A stretch of DNA of 36,425 nt from Gammaproteobacteria bacterium (GCA_016874175.1 VGUP01000009.1:1-36425); one strand, 5' to 3'; shown: positions 1 to 8,715, counted from the first letter of the stretch. Notes: generated from the sequence alone by a model not told the origin. A program made the numbers and translations.

Positions 1-473
1 AACTTGAGGCGTGCCAACGCCGGGGGCGCGGGTTTTTTCCCCGACTTCAAATCATTGACGCGATAGAGTGCGCCATGAGCGATCTCTGCGGCCGAGCGTG
101 CGAAAAGATAATCGTCGAGCTCGCGCGGCGCGGGGCGGGTGAGCGCGACCGCTGCGGTTTTGCAGCGCGTGCGCAAAAGCGCACCCACCGCTGTATGCAG
201 CGCTTTGCGCAAGGCCTTGCGATTGACTTCGGCGCGGCCTTGGCCCACCAGCAGAATCCGCTCGGCTTTCATGCGCGGGAAAGCGGGCAGCAGCAGGGTT
301 TCGCCCAAGTGGCCGGTGAAATCGCCGGATTGCAAAAACCGCGTGAGTTTACCGGCACACTGCCGGTCGAGTGCCGCGGCAAGCGGTGACAGTGTGCCGC
401 CTTCGTGAACGCCGATAACGACGCAATCGGCCTGAACCTGGGCCGTGGTACCCGTGAAAATCTCGAACTGCAT
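1..473 (-). CDS. pepA: Leucyl aminopeptidase, N-terminal part (cut by window edge)
   Basis: This is the first ~157 residues of a cytosol aminopeptidase (family M17), running off the left edge. The protein begins MQFEIFTGTTAQVQADCVVI and contains the N-terminal regulatory/DNA-binding-like domain typical of PepA. The metal-binding catalytic domain lies outside the window. The start at 473 is chosen because a GGAGG sequence sits 5 nt upstream. An in-frame ATG at 551 also exists but would add 26 residues that do not look like the family. PepA is a manganese- or zinc-dependent exopeptidase that removes N-terminal residues, and in some bacteria it is also a DNA-binding protein. Its head-to-head position with lptF-lptG is a common gammaproteobacterial arrangement and supports the call. 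Confidence 0.88.
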   Translation of the reverse strand, partial: MQFEIFTGTTAQVQADCVVIGVHEGGTLSPLAAALDRQCAGKLTRFLQSGDFTGHLGETLLLPAFPRMKAERILLVGQGRAEVNRKALRKALHTAVGALLRTRCKTAAVALTRPAPRELDDYLFARSAAEIAHGALYRVNDLKSGKKPAPPALARLK

Positions 474-603
474 GCGAACCTCCGCGAGGATACGGCCCGC
501 GGGTAGAAGGGTGCTTCCCTGCACCACGGGCCGTGCCAGTTGACGTAACATTCTATCGTTTTCCGGACCCCTTCAGGGGTCGCGACCCTCGGTAGCGAAG
601 TTC
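474..603. promoter_or_regulatory. Divergent pepA / lptF control region
   Basis: This 130-nt spacer must drive both pepA (minus) and lptF (plus). On the plus strand there is a TTGACG hexamer at 540-545 resembling a -35 element, but no convincing -10 follows at the usual distance. A small inverted repeat, GACCCC-TTCA-GGGGTC, lies at 566-581, 22 nt before the lptF GTG start, and could form a leader hairpin. Both assignments are weak. Confidence 0.35.
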
Positions 604-1725
604 GTGGCGCAAATCCTTTCCCGATACATTCTGCGCGAAACCCTGGGCACTTGGCTCGGGGTGACGACCGTGCTGCTCGTGATCCTGCTCACCAACCAGG
701 TTGCGACCGTATTGGCACGCGCCGGGGAGCAGGGTTTTCCACGGGACGTTGTCCTCGAGCTCGTTTGGTTTGGGGCGATCAGCAATCTCTTCGTGCTGCT
801 TCCGGTCGGGCTGCTGCTCGGCATCATGCTGGCCTTGGGTCGCCTGTATCACGACAGCGAAATGACGGCAGTGCTTGCATGCGGCGTCGATCGCTGGCGC
901 ATTCACGCTCCGGTCACCCTGCTTGCGCTCGTGGTGGCAGCCCTCGTTGCCTGGCTCACGTTGTTGACGGCGCCCGCGGCGGCGGCGCGAGTCGAGGAGC
1001 TGCGCGCGAGCGCACTGCGCGCCGGTGAATTTGCGCCGATCGCCCCTGGCAAGTTTCGCAGTTTTGGGGGTGGCTCCGCTGTGTTCTACGCGCAGTCGGC
1101 GGCTGCGGACGGCACGCTCGAAGGCATCTTCGTCAAGCGGGTGCGCGCTGATCGCTATGAAATTGCAGTAGCCAAGCGCGCGCGTCACCAAGTCTCGGCC
1201 GATGGCAGTCTGCACACCCTCACGCTTCTTGATGGCGAGCGCTACGAAGGCACGCCTGGCTCGCGCGAATTTCGCATCGTGCACTTTGCCAGCAATGTCA
1301 TTCCGGTACGCGTACCGCCCATGGCCAGCAAGGTCGGTGAGCTCGACGCCATGCCGACCGCAAAACTTTGGTCTACCGACGATCCCGAACTGCGTGCCGA
1401 ATTTCATTGGCGCTTGGCAGCGCCGATCATGGTATTCGTGCTGGCCGTGCTCGCCGTACCGCTGTCGCGACTGCGGCCGCGCCAAGGTCGCTATGCGCGC
1501 ATCTGGCTCGCCATCGTCGTTTACTTTGTGTATTTCAGTCTCGCCTCGGCCGCCAAAGTGTGGCTTGCCAAAGGCGTAGTGCCCGCCGCTCTCGGGCTTT
1601 GGTGGGTGCATCTGCTGGTCGCCTTGCTGACGCTGGGAGTCATTGCGCTGCCCGATCTGCGCGCGCGGCTGCGCCATCGAGATACCTCGGCACTCGCGTC
1701 ACCCGTGGTCGGAGCAGCTACATGA
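604..1725 (+). CDS. lptF: LPS export ABC transporter permease LptF
   Basis: The 373-residue inner-membrane protein matches the LptF/LptG (YjgP/YjgQ) family. There is a cluster of transmembrane segments in the first ~110 residues, a soluble periplasmic beta-jellyroll region (about residues 125-255), and further membrane helices at the C-terminus. With LptG and the ATPase LptB it extracts lipopolysaccharide from the inner membrane and feeds the LptC-A-D bridge. The start is GTG at 604; no upstream in-frame ATG exists before stop codons. It overlaps lptG by 4 nt (ATGA at 1722-1725), so the two are translationally coupled. LptF rather than LptG is assigned from gene order and the N-terminal sequence (ILSRYILRETLGTWLGV). 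Confidence 0.93.
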   Translation: MAQILSRYILRETLGTWLGVTTVLLVILLTNQVATVLARAGEQGFPRDVVLELVWFGAISNLFVLLPVGLLLGIMLALGRLYHDSEMTAVLACGVDRWRIHAPVTLLALVVAALVAWLTLLTAPAAAARVEELRASALRAGEFAPIAPGKFRSFGGGSAVFYAQSAAADGTLEGIFVKRVRADRYEIAVAKRARHQVSADGSLHTLTLLDGERYEGTPGSREFRIVHFASNVIPVRVPPMASKVGELDAMPTAKLWSTDDPELRAEFHWRLAAPIMVFVLAVLAVPLSRLRPRQGRYARIWLAIVVYFVYFSLASAAKVWLAKGVVPAALGLWWVHLLVALLTLGVIALPDLRARLRHRDTSALASPVVGAAT

Positions 1726-2798
1726 CTTGGCTCGGCGTGCTCGAGCGTCATGTCATACGCGCCGTGCTCGGCGGTGTGTTGATGGTCGTCGTGGTGCTGC
1801 TCTCGCTCGGGGCGCTGTCTCTTTTCATGGGGCAGCAAGATGACATCGGCGTCGGCAACTATTCCACGGTCGACGCGCTGCTGTTCGTGCTGCTCAACTT
1901 GCCGCAGCAGGGTTGGGAGTTGCTGCCGATCAGCGCGTTGATTGGCGCACTGATGGGTCTTGGCAATTTGGCGCGCGGCAGCGAACTGATTGTCATGCGT
2001 ACTTCCGGTTTGTCGGTATGGCAGATCGCGAGGCCGGTCGCGATCGCCGGCGTGTTGCTCGCAGTCATCGGGTCGCTGCTCGGCGAGGCGTTAGGGCCGC
2101 CGCTGCAGCAGTTGGCGCGTCAACAAAAAGTCTTTGCCAAAGTTGCCAACGTCAGTTTTTCGGGGTCCGGTGATGCGTGGGTACGCGACGGCAATCTACT
2201 CGTCAACGTCGAGCGACAGACCGGCGAGGCGCATTTCGGCGGCATGACGGTATATGAAATCGGGGTCGATGGTCGACTCGCGGCGATCGGTCGCGCAGTC
2301 AGTGCGAGTGCAGCGGACAGCGGCTCCTGGGCGCTCGAGCAATACGCCGAGACGCGTTTCGCCGCAGATCGCGTCACCAGTCAAAAAATACCGCGGCGTG
2401 TCCTCGAATCGAATGTCACCGCCGAGTTCCTCGGCATTGCGGCAACGGTTCCTGCGCAGTTGCCCACCGCTGTTCTGTGGCGAGTGGTGCGCCATTTAGA
2501 TGCCAACGGACTCGATAACCGCGAGGCCGCTTTTGCCTTGTGGTCGCGGATTGCCCGTACGCTGGCACCGCTGTTTGCCGTGCTGTTGGCCCTGCCGTTC
2601 ATGTTCGGCTCGTTACGCTCGAGTGGGGCAGGGGTGCGTATCGGCTTGGGGCTGGTACTCGGCATGGTTTTCTTTCTTGTTCAACAGATGCTGGAAAGCG
2701 GTACCGTCGTGTTCAACGGCAATCCCGCACTGTTCGCCTGGCTGCCAACCCTGCTGATGGCGACGGCCGCACTGACGCTGCTGTCGCGCACGCGATGA
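1722..2798 (+). CDS. lptG: LPS export ABC transporter permease LptG
   Basis: This 358-residue permease is the second membrane subunit of the LptB2FG complex. It starts with an amphipathic helix and the first transmembrane segment (VIRAVLGGVLMVVVVLLSLG). A periplasmic jellyroll domain follows around residues 130-250, and three hydrophobic helices close the protein. The segment ELLPISALIGALMGLGNLA is typical of LptG. The start is the ATG inside the ATGA overlap with lptF. The next gene begins 12 nt after its stop, so the VOC and cytochrome genes downstream are probably on the same transcript. Confidence 0.93.
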   Translation: MTWLGVLERHVIRAVLGGVLMVVVVLLSLGALSLFMGQQDDIGVGNYSTVDALLFVLLNLPQQGWELLPISALIGALMGLGNLARGSELIVMRTSGLSVWQIARPVAIAGVLLAVIGSLLGEALGPPLQQLARQQKVFAKVANVSFSGSGDAWVRDGNLLVNVERQTGEAHFGGMTVYEIGVDGRLAAIGRAVSASAADSGSWALEQYAETRFAADRVTSQKIPRRVLESNVTAEFLGIAATVPAQLPTAVLWRVVRHLDANGLDNREAAFALWSRIARTLAPLFAVLLALPFMFGSLRSSGAGVRIGLGLVLGMVFFLVQQMLESGTVVFNGNPALFAWLPTLLMATAALTLLSRTR

Positions 2799-2810
2799 GC
2801 GGAGCGCACC

Positions 2811-3305
2811 ATGAACGCTGAAGTCGACGCAATCTTTCCGCCGCTCGTCAAACGCACCACCTTGATCGTGCGCTCGATCGAGCGCTCGGTGGCGTTTTAT
2901 CGCGACGTGCTCGGACTCGCGGTGTGGTACGACGATGAAGTCGTGCTCTCTGGCGTCGGGCTCGCGGCCGGTGCGAAGGGCGATCGTACCCATCTCGTGA
3001 TTTTGAAAGCGGAAAATCCCGTCATCGGCATGATCGGTCTGCTCGAGTTCACGAGTCCCCGATTACCGGAGCGCGCAACGCGCTCGCGTCTCGGGGTCGG
3101 CGACATCGTTTTCGTGATGCAAGGCCGCGATGTCGAGGCGGTGCATCGACGTGCCGTAGCCTTCGGCGCGCGTATCCATGCAGCGCCGCATCATTTCGCG
3201 ATCCGCGGCGCCGCGGGCAACATGATTTCCATGACCTCGCTCAGTCTCTGGGATCCCGATGACTTCTTCATCGAGTACAACGAACGTCACGAGCGAACGC
3301 CATGA
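2811..3305 (+). CDS. VOC-superfamily (glyoxalase/bleomycin-resistance fold) protein
   Basis: The 164-residue protein has the paired beta-alpha-beta-beta-beta layout of the vicinal oxygen chelate fold. The first half contains TTLIVRSIERSVAFYRDVLG, the characteristic opening of the family. The C-terminus ends LWDPDDFFIEYNERHE, which carries the usual final metal-ligand glutamate. Known members are glyoxalase I, extradiol dioxygenases and antibiotic-binding proteins; the sequence does not decide among these. The start is ATG 2811, shortly after lptG. The stop overlaps the following cytochrome start by 4 nt (ATGA), indicating coupling. A small-molecule lyase or dioxygenase working with the cytochrome is possible but is inference. 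Confidence 0.8.
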   Translation: MNAEVDAIFPPLVKRTTLIVRSIERSVAFYRDVLGLAVWYDDEVVLSGVGLAAGAKGDRTHLVILKAENPVIGMIGLLEFTSPRLPERATRSRLGVGDIVFVMQGRDVEAVHRRAVAFGARIHAAPHHFAIRGAAGNMISMTSLSLWDPDDFFIEYNERHERTP

Positions 3306-4042
3306 GCGGCGGCACCGACAACGCTGCTGCCGGTTCGAGTCGCGAGGTCCTCGTGTGGGATCCGTGGGTACGACTCACGCACTGGAGTCTGGCAATGTGC
3401 GTCGCCGGCGCCTGGCTCACGCGTGAACTCGAGGGTGACTGGTTTGTTTGGCACACGCGCTTCGGTTACGCCGTACTGGTGCTTGTCGTGACACGAATTC
3501 TTTGGGGATTCGTCGGTAGCAAGCACGCGCGCTTCGCGGATTTCATCCGCGGGCCTCGCGCCATCATTGCTTATCTCAAGGTCGCCGCGGGCGAGCGCCC
3601 GCTCGGTCATAATCCGCTAGGCGCGCTGATGATCAGCGCTTTGCTTGCGTTGTTGCTCGTGCAAGCGCTGACGGGTCTCTTCGCCAACGATCAGGTCTTC
3701 GAAACCGGGCCACTATTCGGCTATGTCGCCATCGAGACCAGTGATCGCCTCACGACCCTCCACAAGCAAACCTTCGACTGGATCACGGCGGCCATCGGCG
3801 TACATGTGGCTGCAGCGCTCTTTTATCTTTGGGTGAAGCGCGACAATCTGATTTTGCCGATGATCACGGGTCGCAAGCGCATCGAGGGAGCTTCGGCGGC
3901 AGATGGCATTACCAACCTGCCGCCGTCGGCATCGACCGCCATGGGTAGCTGGTGGCTCGCAGTGTTGATCGCCGCGCTCGTGGCGGGCGCGCTGGCGTGG
4001 GTCGTGATGACAGCCCCGGAGGCGGGGCTATACACCTTTTAA
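3302..4042 (+). CDS. Di-haem b-type cytochrome (cytochrome b561 / Ni-Fe hydrogenase b-subunit type)
   Basis: The 246-residue integral membrane protein has four core transmembrane helices and an extra C-terminal anchor helix. Candidate haem-ligating histidines are H27 (RLTHWSL), H51 (VWHTRFGY), H154 (TTLHKQTFD) and H168 (GVHVAAALFY), matching the two-haem pattern of the prokaryotic b561 superfamily. Such proteins pass electrons between quinol and soluble or membrane-bound redox partners. No cytochrome c or hydrogenase gene is adjacent, so the partner is unknown. It is translationally coupled to the preceding VOC gene and probably belongs to the lptF-lptG transcript. The next gene is convergent with a 13-nt gap. 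Confidence 0.85.
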   Translation: MSGGTDNAAAGSSREVLVWDPWVRLTHWSLAMCVAGAWLTRELEGDWFVWHTRFGYAVLVLVVTRILWGFVGSKHARFADFIRGPRAIIAYLKVAAGERPLGHNPLGALMISALLALLLVQALTGLFANDQVFETGPLFGYVAIETSDRLTTLHKQTFDWITAAIGVHVAAALFYLWVKRDNLILPMITGRKRIEGASAADGITNLPPSASTAMGSWWLAVLIAALVAGALAWVVMTAPEAGLYTF

Positions 4043-4055
4043 CCGGACCCGCCGC

Positions 4056-6107
4056 TCAAGTGCCGCTGAGTTCGCGCAGCAAGTCCTGCGCCCCGTAAAC
4101 CTTGTCCAGCGCCTCGCGCATGATCGCCGGATGCACGGCAATCGCGCGATTCTTTTCGGAATCGAACCAATACGCGCCGGAAATCGAGTGGATGTTGCCG
4201 TCGAACATGAGGCCGACGACGTCACCACGGGCATCGAGCAGGGGACTGCCGGAATTTCCACCCACGATGTCGCTGGTCGTCGACAGATTCACCGGAATCT
4301 GCATGTTCAGCTTGTCGCGCACGCGTTGCCAGCTGTCCGGAATACGGAACGGTGGTTGACCGGTCGCTCGCGCGAAAGCAGTTTCGAGACGCGTGAACGG
4401 CTCGACAGGACGACCCTTTTCGACCCAGCCCTGAACGCTGCCGTAGTTCAGGCGCAGCGTGAAGGTGGCGTCCGGATAGACCGCCGTGCCATAAAGCTTG
4501 AAGCGCGCACGGGCGATCTTTTCCTCGGCAGCGCTGATCGGCGCTTCCACCTCGTCCTCGTAACGCTTGCGTATTACCCGCGCCTCGGCATCGATGCTGC
4601 GCGCCAACTGAATGAAGGGGTCGTCCGCGGCCGCCACCGCCGTCGCCCCACCACTCCACAGCGCAAGGCGCACCGCCGGATCGTTGAGCTTGGTCTTCGC
4701 GACCAAAGATTCGGCCAAAGTATCCGGTGAATCTTTAGAGAGCAGTTGCCGGACGGTCGGGTGATCCGGGCCCAGCCACTCCCGCATGCGCTCGAAGCCG
4801 AACGACAGCGTCAGTCTCTCGAGCTCGGGGTAAATCGGCGTCGGTGCTGCAAGCTGTTGACGAATGCGCGGCAGGGCGGCGTCCGTGTATTCGCGCAGGC
4901 GATCGGTATTCGCCTTTTCGCGCTCCGTGGTGCCGCGCAGCAGGGTGCGCGCGTAGCGGAAGTATCGACTGTTGAAGCCGGCGCCGCCTTCGAGATAACC
5001 AAGCTCGAGATCGAGGTTGCGCGCGAGCGCATTGGCTTTCTCGATCTCGGCCCAGGGATCGCCCATCTTGGTGAGTTCTTTGTCGGCGCGCACCCGCGCA
5101 CGCAACTCGGTCTCTTCGCGACGCTTCTGCGCCATCATGTTTTCGTCGAGCAGCGCATCGAGCTGCTTGCGGCGAACTTTGATGCCGTTTTCGAGGCCTG
5201 TGAGCGGATCGTCGACGATGCGGCGTGCCGCATCGCTGATTTTGGCAAATTGAATATAGCGTCCGCGTAACTCATTGCTGCGCAGCAGGGCGGGCGGCAG
5301 ATCGCTCTCGCGCAGCTGCTGCAGCTGCGCCGCGGTCAGCAGGCGATCGGTCGAACCCGGGTGTCCGGAAACGAGTACGAATTCACCGGCCTGCGGACCG
5401 GCAAAGTTCATCTTCAAATGTTGTGCCGGCGGTACTGGCTTACCGTTTTCGTAGGCGCGCAACAGTCCCATGTCGAGACACCAGCGCGGGAACTGGAAAT
5501 TGTCCGGATCGCCGCCGAACGCGGCAATGCCGGCCTCCGGCGCAAACACCAGTCGAATATCGGTATAGCGCTTGTACTGGTATAAAAAATATTGCCCGCC
5601 GTTGTAGAGCGCGACGCTCTGACACTTGTTGCTCGTGGTTTTTTCACAGTTTTGTTCGAGCTCGGTGAGAGTCTTCTTGCGTGCCTCATTGGCCGCGCGA
5701 TCATCGAGACCGCGGGTTGCCGCTTCGACCTTCGGCGTGATGTTGTCCATGGCCAACAGAATGTCGGCGACTTGTGTAGGGCATTTGATTTCGGCGTCGC
5801 GACCGCGGGCCACGAATCCGTCATCGAGCAGGCTTTTTTCTTTGGTGGAATTTTCGGCGAGACAGGCTGCGATACAGTGGTGGTTGGTGAGGATCAATCC
5901 CTCGCCAGAGACGAACGAGGCGGTGCAGCCGGCGAGGCGGACCGTCGATTGACGAACCCGGTCCAACCACGCCCCGTCGATTCGCACGCTGTATTTCTTT
6001 TCGACCGCTGCGCTCGGGAAGTTGTCGTAGGTCCACATGCCCTCGTCGGCTAGTGCGGAGGAGGTGGCAAGCAACGCGGCAAGCGCAACCGCAAGACGGC
6101 TTTTCAT
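4056..6107 (-). CDS. Secreted S46-family dipeptidyl-peptidase (DPP7/DPP11-like)
   Basis: The 683-residue protein begins with a signal peptide (MKSRLAVALAALLATSSALA, cleavage likely before DEGMW). Mature features match peptidase family S46. EGMWTYDNFP opens the mature part. LTNHHC (residues 73-78) holds the catalytic histidine, FGGDPDNFQFPRW holds the aspartate region, and GGNSGSPLLD carries the nucleophile at about Ser619. S46 enzymes are periplasmic exopeptidases that release dipeptides from oligopeptide N-termini. Specificity (hydrophobic versus acidic) depends on a C-terminal residue that I cannot align safely here. It is transcribed alone on the minus strand with a TATACT box 39 nt upstream of its ATG. 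Length is close to the family norm of about 700. Confidence 0.9.
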   Translation of the reverse strand: MKSRLAVALAALLATSSALADEGMWTYDNFPSAAVEKKYSVRIDGAWLDRVRQSTVRLAGCTASFVSGEGLILTNHHCIAACLAENSTKEKSLLDDGFVARGRDAEIKCPTQVADILLAMDNITPKVEAATRGLDDRAANEARKKTLTELEQNCEKTTSNKCQSVALYNGGQYFLYQYKRYTDIRLVFAPEAGIAAFGGDPDNFQFPRWCLDMGLLRAYENGKPVPPAQHLKMNFAGPQAGEFVLVSGHPGSTDRLLTAAQLQQLRESDLPPALLRSNELRGRYIQFAKISDAARRIVDDPLTGLENGIKVRRKQLDALLDENMMAQKRREETELRARVRADKELTKMGDPWAEIEKANALARNLDLELGYLEGGAGFNSRYFRYARTLLRGTTEREKANTDRLREYTDAALPRIRQQLAAPTPIYPELERLTLSFGFERMREWLGPDHPTVRQLLSKDSPDTLAESLVAKTKLNDPAVRLALWSGGATAVAAADDPFIQLARSIDAEARVIRKRYEDEVEAPISAAEEKIARARFKLYGTAVYPDATFTLRLNYGSVQGWVEKGRPVEPFTRLETAFARATGQPPFRIPDSWQRVRDKLNMQIPVNLSTTSDIVGGNSGSPLLDARGDVVGLMFDGNIHSISGAYWFDSEKNRAIAVHPAIMREALDKVYGAQDLLRELSGT

Positions 6108-6145
6108 CTAGGCAACTCCAATTTGGGCGATTGATGCGGAGTTAA

Positions 6146-6151
6146 AGTATA
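6146..6151 (-). promoter_or_regulatory. Candidate -10 element for the S46 peptidase gene
   Basis: On the minus strand TATACT (5/6 match to TATAAT) lies 39 nt upstream of the peptidase ATG. No good -35 is present 16-18 nt further upstream (TGCGCA). The rest of 6108-6301 contains no gene that I can support. Confidence 0.35.
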
Positions 6152-6301
6152 GCCGCTGCATTTATGCATGCGCACCGGCTTTCGAGCGAGGTGGCGCATC
6201 TCTCACGCGCTTGCCGATTTCACGAGCGGACGCCAAGCGGGTCGCCGGGTTCGAATTGCCCGCGCCAACAGTCCGTCGGCGATCCCTTCGGAGATTTCAT
6301 C

Positions 6302-6484
6302 ATGAGGCAGCACAAATCACTCCGGCGCCAAGTGGCCGGGCAGGGAATGACCGAGTACATCATCGTCGTCGCGCTCATCGCGGTCGCCGCTATCGGCGTC
6401 TACACCGCATTTGGCGACGTCGTTCGCGCGCGGACTGCTGCCGCTGTTCGGCGGCGATTACGCAGCGGGCGCGGAGCCGGCTAA
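6302..6484 (+). CDS. Flp/Fap-type pilin-like small protein, probably truncated
   Basis: The 60-residue product carries GQGMTEYIIVVALIAVAAIG, the motif of small Flp-family pilin-like proteins: a prepilin-type GxxxxE processing site followed by one hydrophobic helix. The start ATG 6302 has a GGAG Shine-Dalgarno 8 nt upstream. Members of this group usually continue for another 15-30 residues. Here the tail turns arginine-rich (AVRRRLRSGRGAG) and stops at 6484, while a different forward frame opens at the same place and keeps good coding character. This suggests a frameshift or deletion joint at about 6425-6480. No tad/flp assembly genes lie nearby, so it would be an orphan pilin. Confidence 0.6.
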   Translation: MRQHKSLRRQVAGQGMTEYIIVVALIAVAAIGVYTAFGDVVRARTAAAVRRRLRSGRGAG

Positions 6485-6758
6485 GGGTCTCGAGCAGTGG
6501 CAACTCGCGCTGGGCGAGGCCAGCTTGCCGAATCGACTGCAGATCAGCATCAAAGATAAACTGCTGCAGACCGCGGATATCGAGGTCGGACTGCTCGAGG
6601 CGACTTATTGCAGCGAGCTGTTCTTCGTTCCTGCCAATATACTGATTCCGGAGCTGATGTCGCTGTGGACGACCGACCCCTTCGAGTTGGCTTGCCTTGC
6701 GGATAGTCGGGTGCCGATTGCCGCAGCGGCGCCGATGAGTCGCTCAAAATTTCCTTGA
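6411..6758 (+). pseudogene. Unrecognised coding remnant overlapping the pilin ORF
   Basis: This forward frame gives up to 115 residues from a TTG codon. It includes LQISIKDKLLQTADIEVGLL and a cysteine-containing stretch, ATYCSELFFVPANILIPELM. Third-position base use and amino-acid composition look genuinely coding, but there is no ATG or ribosome binding site at the front. The frame begins inside the pilin coding region. I do not recognise the family. The simplest reading is the C-terminal part of a gene whose front end was lost and whose remainder is now joined to the pilin segment. It overlaps the 3' end of the convergent nucleotidyltransferase by 15 nt. It could instead be a real small gene with a non-standard start. 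Confidence 0.4.
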
Positions 6759-7367
6759 TGACGCGCTGCGATGTAGGTTACCGACCAGGCGGTCGAGCTG
6801 CGCAAGATCCTCGGGTGTATCGACATCGCAAGTCGCGCTGGCCATGGGTACCCGAGTCAGGCCCTCGACACCGCGCAGCAGTGACTTCGCACCACGATCG
6901 CCAATCAAGTGCATCGCAGAGCCAAAGAAAGTTCGCGGCAGAATGCACGGAGCGCCGATATCACCCGCGTACTCGGCGGCCGCGGGTTTGGCCGGATTGG
7001 CAAGCCAGGCGTCGGCAAGATTTCGCAAATCTTCATTAGTGATGGCGGGCTGATCGACGAGCATGACGAGCGTGGCGCTCGCGCTGGCAGGCAGTGAGCG
7101 CAAGCCATGCTTCAGGCTTTCGGCAAGACCCAAGGTCCAGCTGTCGTGAGTCGCCAGCTGCCGAGGTGCGAGATCGACCACGGCGATGATCGAGGCGGCA
7201 TGCGCACCGAGAACGACGAGGTAGCGATCCTCGACCAGCGATGAGGCGCGCGCGATTGCGATGTCGAGCAGTCGCTGGTCGCCGAGCTTGGCGAGTGCTT
7301 TTGGTGAGCCATAGCGTCGGGCAGCTCCTGCGGCGAGGATCAGGGCGTACAGCGACCACGTGCTCAT
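6744..7367 (-). CDS. MobA-like nucleotidyltransferase, probable molybdenum cofactor cytidylyltransferase (MocA/CoxI type)
   Basis: The 207-residue protein has the nucleotidyltransferase signature ILAAGAARRYGSPKAL (residues 10-25; glycine loop, Arg and Lys), a metal-binding aspartate in LVDQPAIT (around D105), and GDRGAKSLL near the C-terminus. This is the pattern of NTP_transferase_3 proteins such as MocA, which adds CMP to molybdopterin for xanthine-oxidase-family enzymes. The start is ATG 7367, placing the conserved motif at the N-terminus. Longer in-frame starts would overlap the transporter and add unrelated sequence. It lies 25 nt behind the MFS gene on the same strand. A molybdenum hydroxylase subunit at 33.4 kb is a plausible client, but the link is inferred. 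Confidence 0.78.
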   Translation of the reverse strand: MSTWSLYALILAAGAARRYGSPKALAKLGDQRLLDIAIARASSLVEDRYLVVLGAHAASIIAVVDLAPRQLATHDSWTLGLAESLKHGLRSLPASASATLVMLVDQPAITNEDLRNLADAWLANPAKPAAAEYAGDIGAPCILPRTFFGSAMHLIGDRGAKSLLRGVEGLTRVPMASATCDVDTPEDLAQLDRLVGNLHRSASSRKF

Positions 7368-7392
7368 CGACTTGGGTTCATCGCGCGTCGAC

Positions 7393-8715
7393 TCACTTGC
7401 CACGGGATTTGAAATACACAACCAGCGCAAATACGGCGAGCACGCCGTCGGCCGCGCCCACCAGCAGGTATGGTGCCGACGGCTTCCAAGCATCGAACAG
7501 GATGCCGCCGACGAAACTCGCCATCAGGATGCCAGCAGCACCGAACATGCTGAACACGCCAATGATGGCGCCGCGACCGCGGTCACCCGCCACCTTACCA
7601 ATCAGTGACTGTGAGGCGAGGATGGCGCTCATTTCGCCGATGCCCATGAAGGCTGCCGCGAAGTACATGCCGCTGCCGAGTGGATCGTCGATCGAGCCGA
7701 TGATGAGATACGACGCCGAAGCGAGCACCATGGCGAGCGTCAGGGCGAGCGTTCGGTCGAGCTTGTCGATGAATGCGATGACGACGAGCGCCCAGAGCGT
7801 TGCCATGATTTGCGCCAGGCCAAAGAATTTGGTGCCGGCGGCTTGCGCCTCGGCAGGGCTCAGGCCCTGACCGATGCCGTAGGTAGTGATCCACAGCAAG
7901 AAAAAGGTCGAGAGCACGGCAAGATCCCCGCGCGAAACCATGGCGGAAAAGTAGGCGAGCAGGATGCTCGGCTCGCGTGCGGCCTCGAGACCGATACGCA
8001 GGGTGGTGAGCAGCGGATCTTTTTTTTCGATACGCGCGGGTGCGCCGGCTTGCAGGCCGAAGGCGACGATCAGAAAAGGCAGAAAACAGAGCGCAGCCAC
8101 CGTCCAGTAAGCGCAACGAGCGGCCATGACGGGTTCGGCCCCCATCGCCTCGATGATTTTAGGCAGGCGACCACCGAAAACGACCAAGGTGGCGACCCCG
8201 ATGCCATTCAGAAAAAAGCAGATGCCGACGAGGCGCCCGCGCGAGGATTCCATCGCGTAGTCGGCGATGATCGCGGCCAGCATCGAGGACACGCAGGCGG
8301 CACCGAGGGCAAAAATGCCGCGGAACAAAAACAGCTGCGACGCTTCGGTGGCGAGCGGGTAGAGGACATAAGCCGTCGCCATGATCACGAAACCAAGCGC
8401 GTAGATGGGTCTGCGACCCACCTTGTCGGATGCTGCGCCGATGAAGCTGGCCGCCACCAGAAACAGGATTTCATTGAACGAGGCGAGACTGCCGCTGAGT
8501 TTGCCTTGCTCGCCGATCGGTACGGTGAGCACCGCATTGAAGAGATAGGGCTGAAGATTGCCGACCAGAGTCATCAGCCCAATCGTGAAGAAAGACGCGC
8601 CTAGCAAAGCGTTGAAGTGGGCACGCTTCACCCCCGGCACCAGCTCCCAAGGGCCGATCTTGAGCGGCGGCGGCAGGGAGGTTGATCCGGCGCTGGTCGT
8701 GGCGGTGATACTCAT
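7393..8715 (-). CDS. MFS transporter
   Basis: The 440-residue protein has the twelve-helix pattern of the major facilitator superfamily. GAASDKVGRRPIYALGF, between helices 2 and 3, is the family's motif A. An acidic/basic cytoplasmic loop near the middle (IEKKDPLL) separates the two six-helix halves. It would move a small solute using the proton gradient; the substrate is not evident. It lies downstream of the Rieske oxygenase on the same strand, but a strong hairpin terminator separates them. It may therefore be transcribed by readthrough or from its own weak promoter in the 8716-8755 stretch. No clear Shine-Dalgarno precedes ATG 8715. Confidence 0.88.
   Translation of the reverse strand: MSITATTSAGSTSLPPPLKIGPWELVPGVKRAHFNALLGASFFTIGLMTLVGNLQPYLFNAVLTVPIGEQGKLSGSLASFNEILFLVAASFIGAASDKVGRRPIYALGFVIMATAYVLYPLATEASQLFLFRGIFALGAACVSSMLAAIIADYAMESSRGRLVGICFFLNGIGVATLVVFGGRLPKIIEAMGAEPVMAARCAYWTVAALCFLPFLIVAFGLQAGAPARIEKKDPLLTTLRIGLEAAREPSILLAYFSAMVSRGDLAVLSTFFLLWITTYGIGQGLSPAEAQAAGTKFFGLAQIMATLWALVVIAFIDKLDRTLALTLAMVLASASYLIIGSIDDPLGSGMYFAAAFMGIGEMSAILASQSLIGKVAGDRGRGAIIGVFSMFGAAGILMASFVGGILFDAWKPSAPYLLVGAADGVLAVFALVVYFKSRGK

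Noticed and set aside
553-1677. Long open frame (374 codons) on the minus strand opposite lptF
   Set aside because: Composition is rich in Arg, His and Gln with no domain. It mirrors the codon structure of lptF, which is a clear real gene, so it is an antisense shadow typical of GC-rich DNA.
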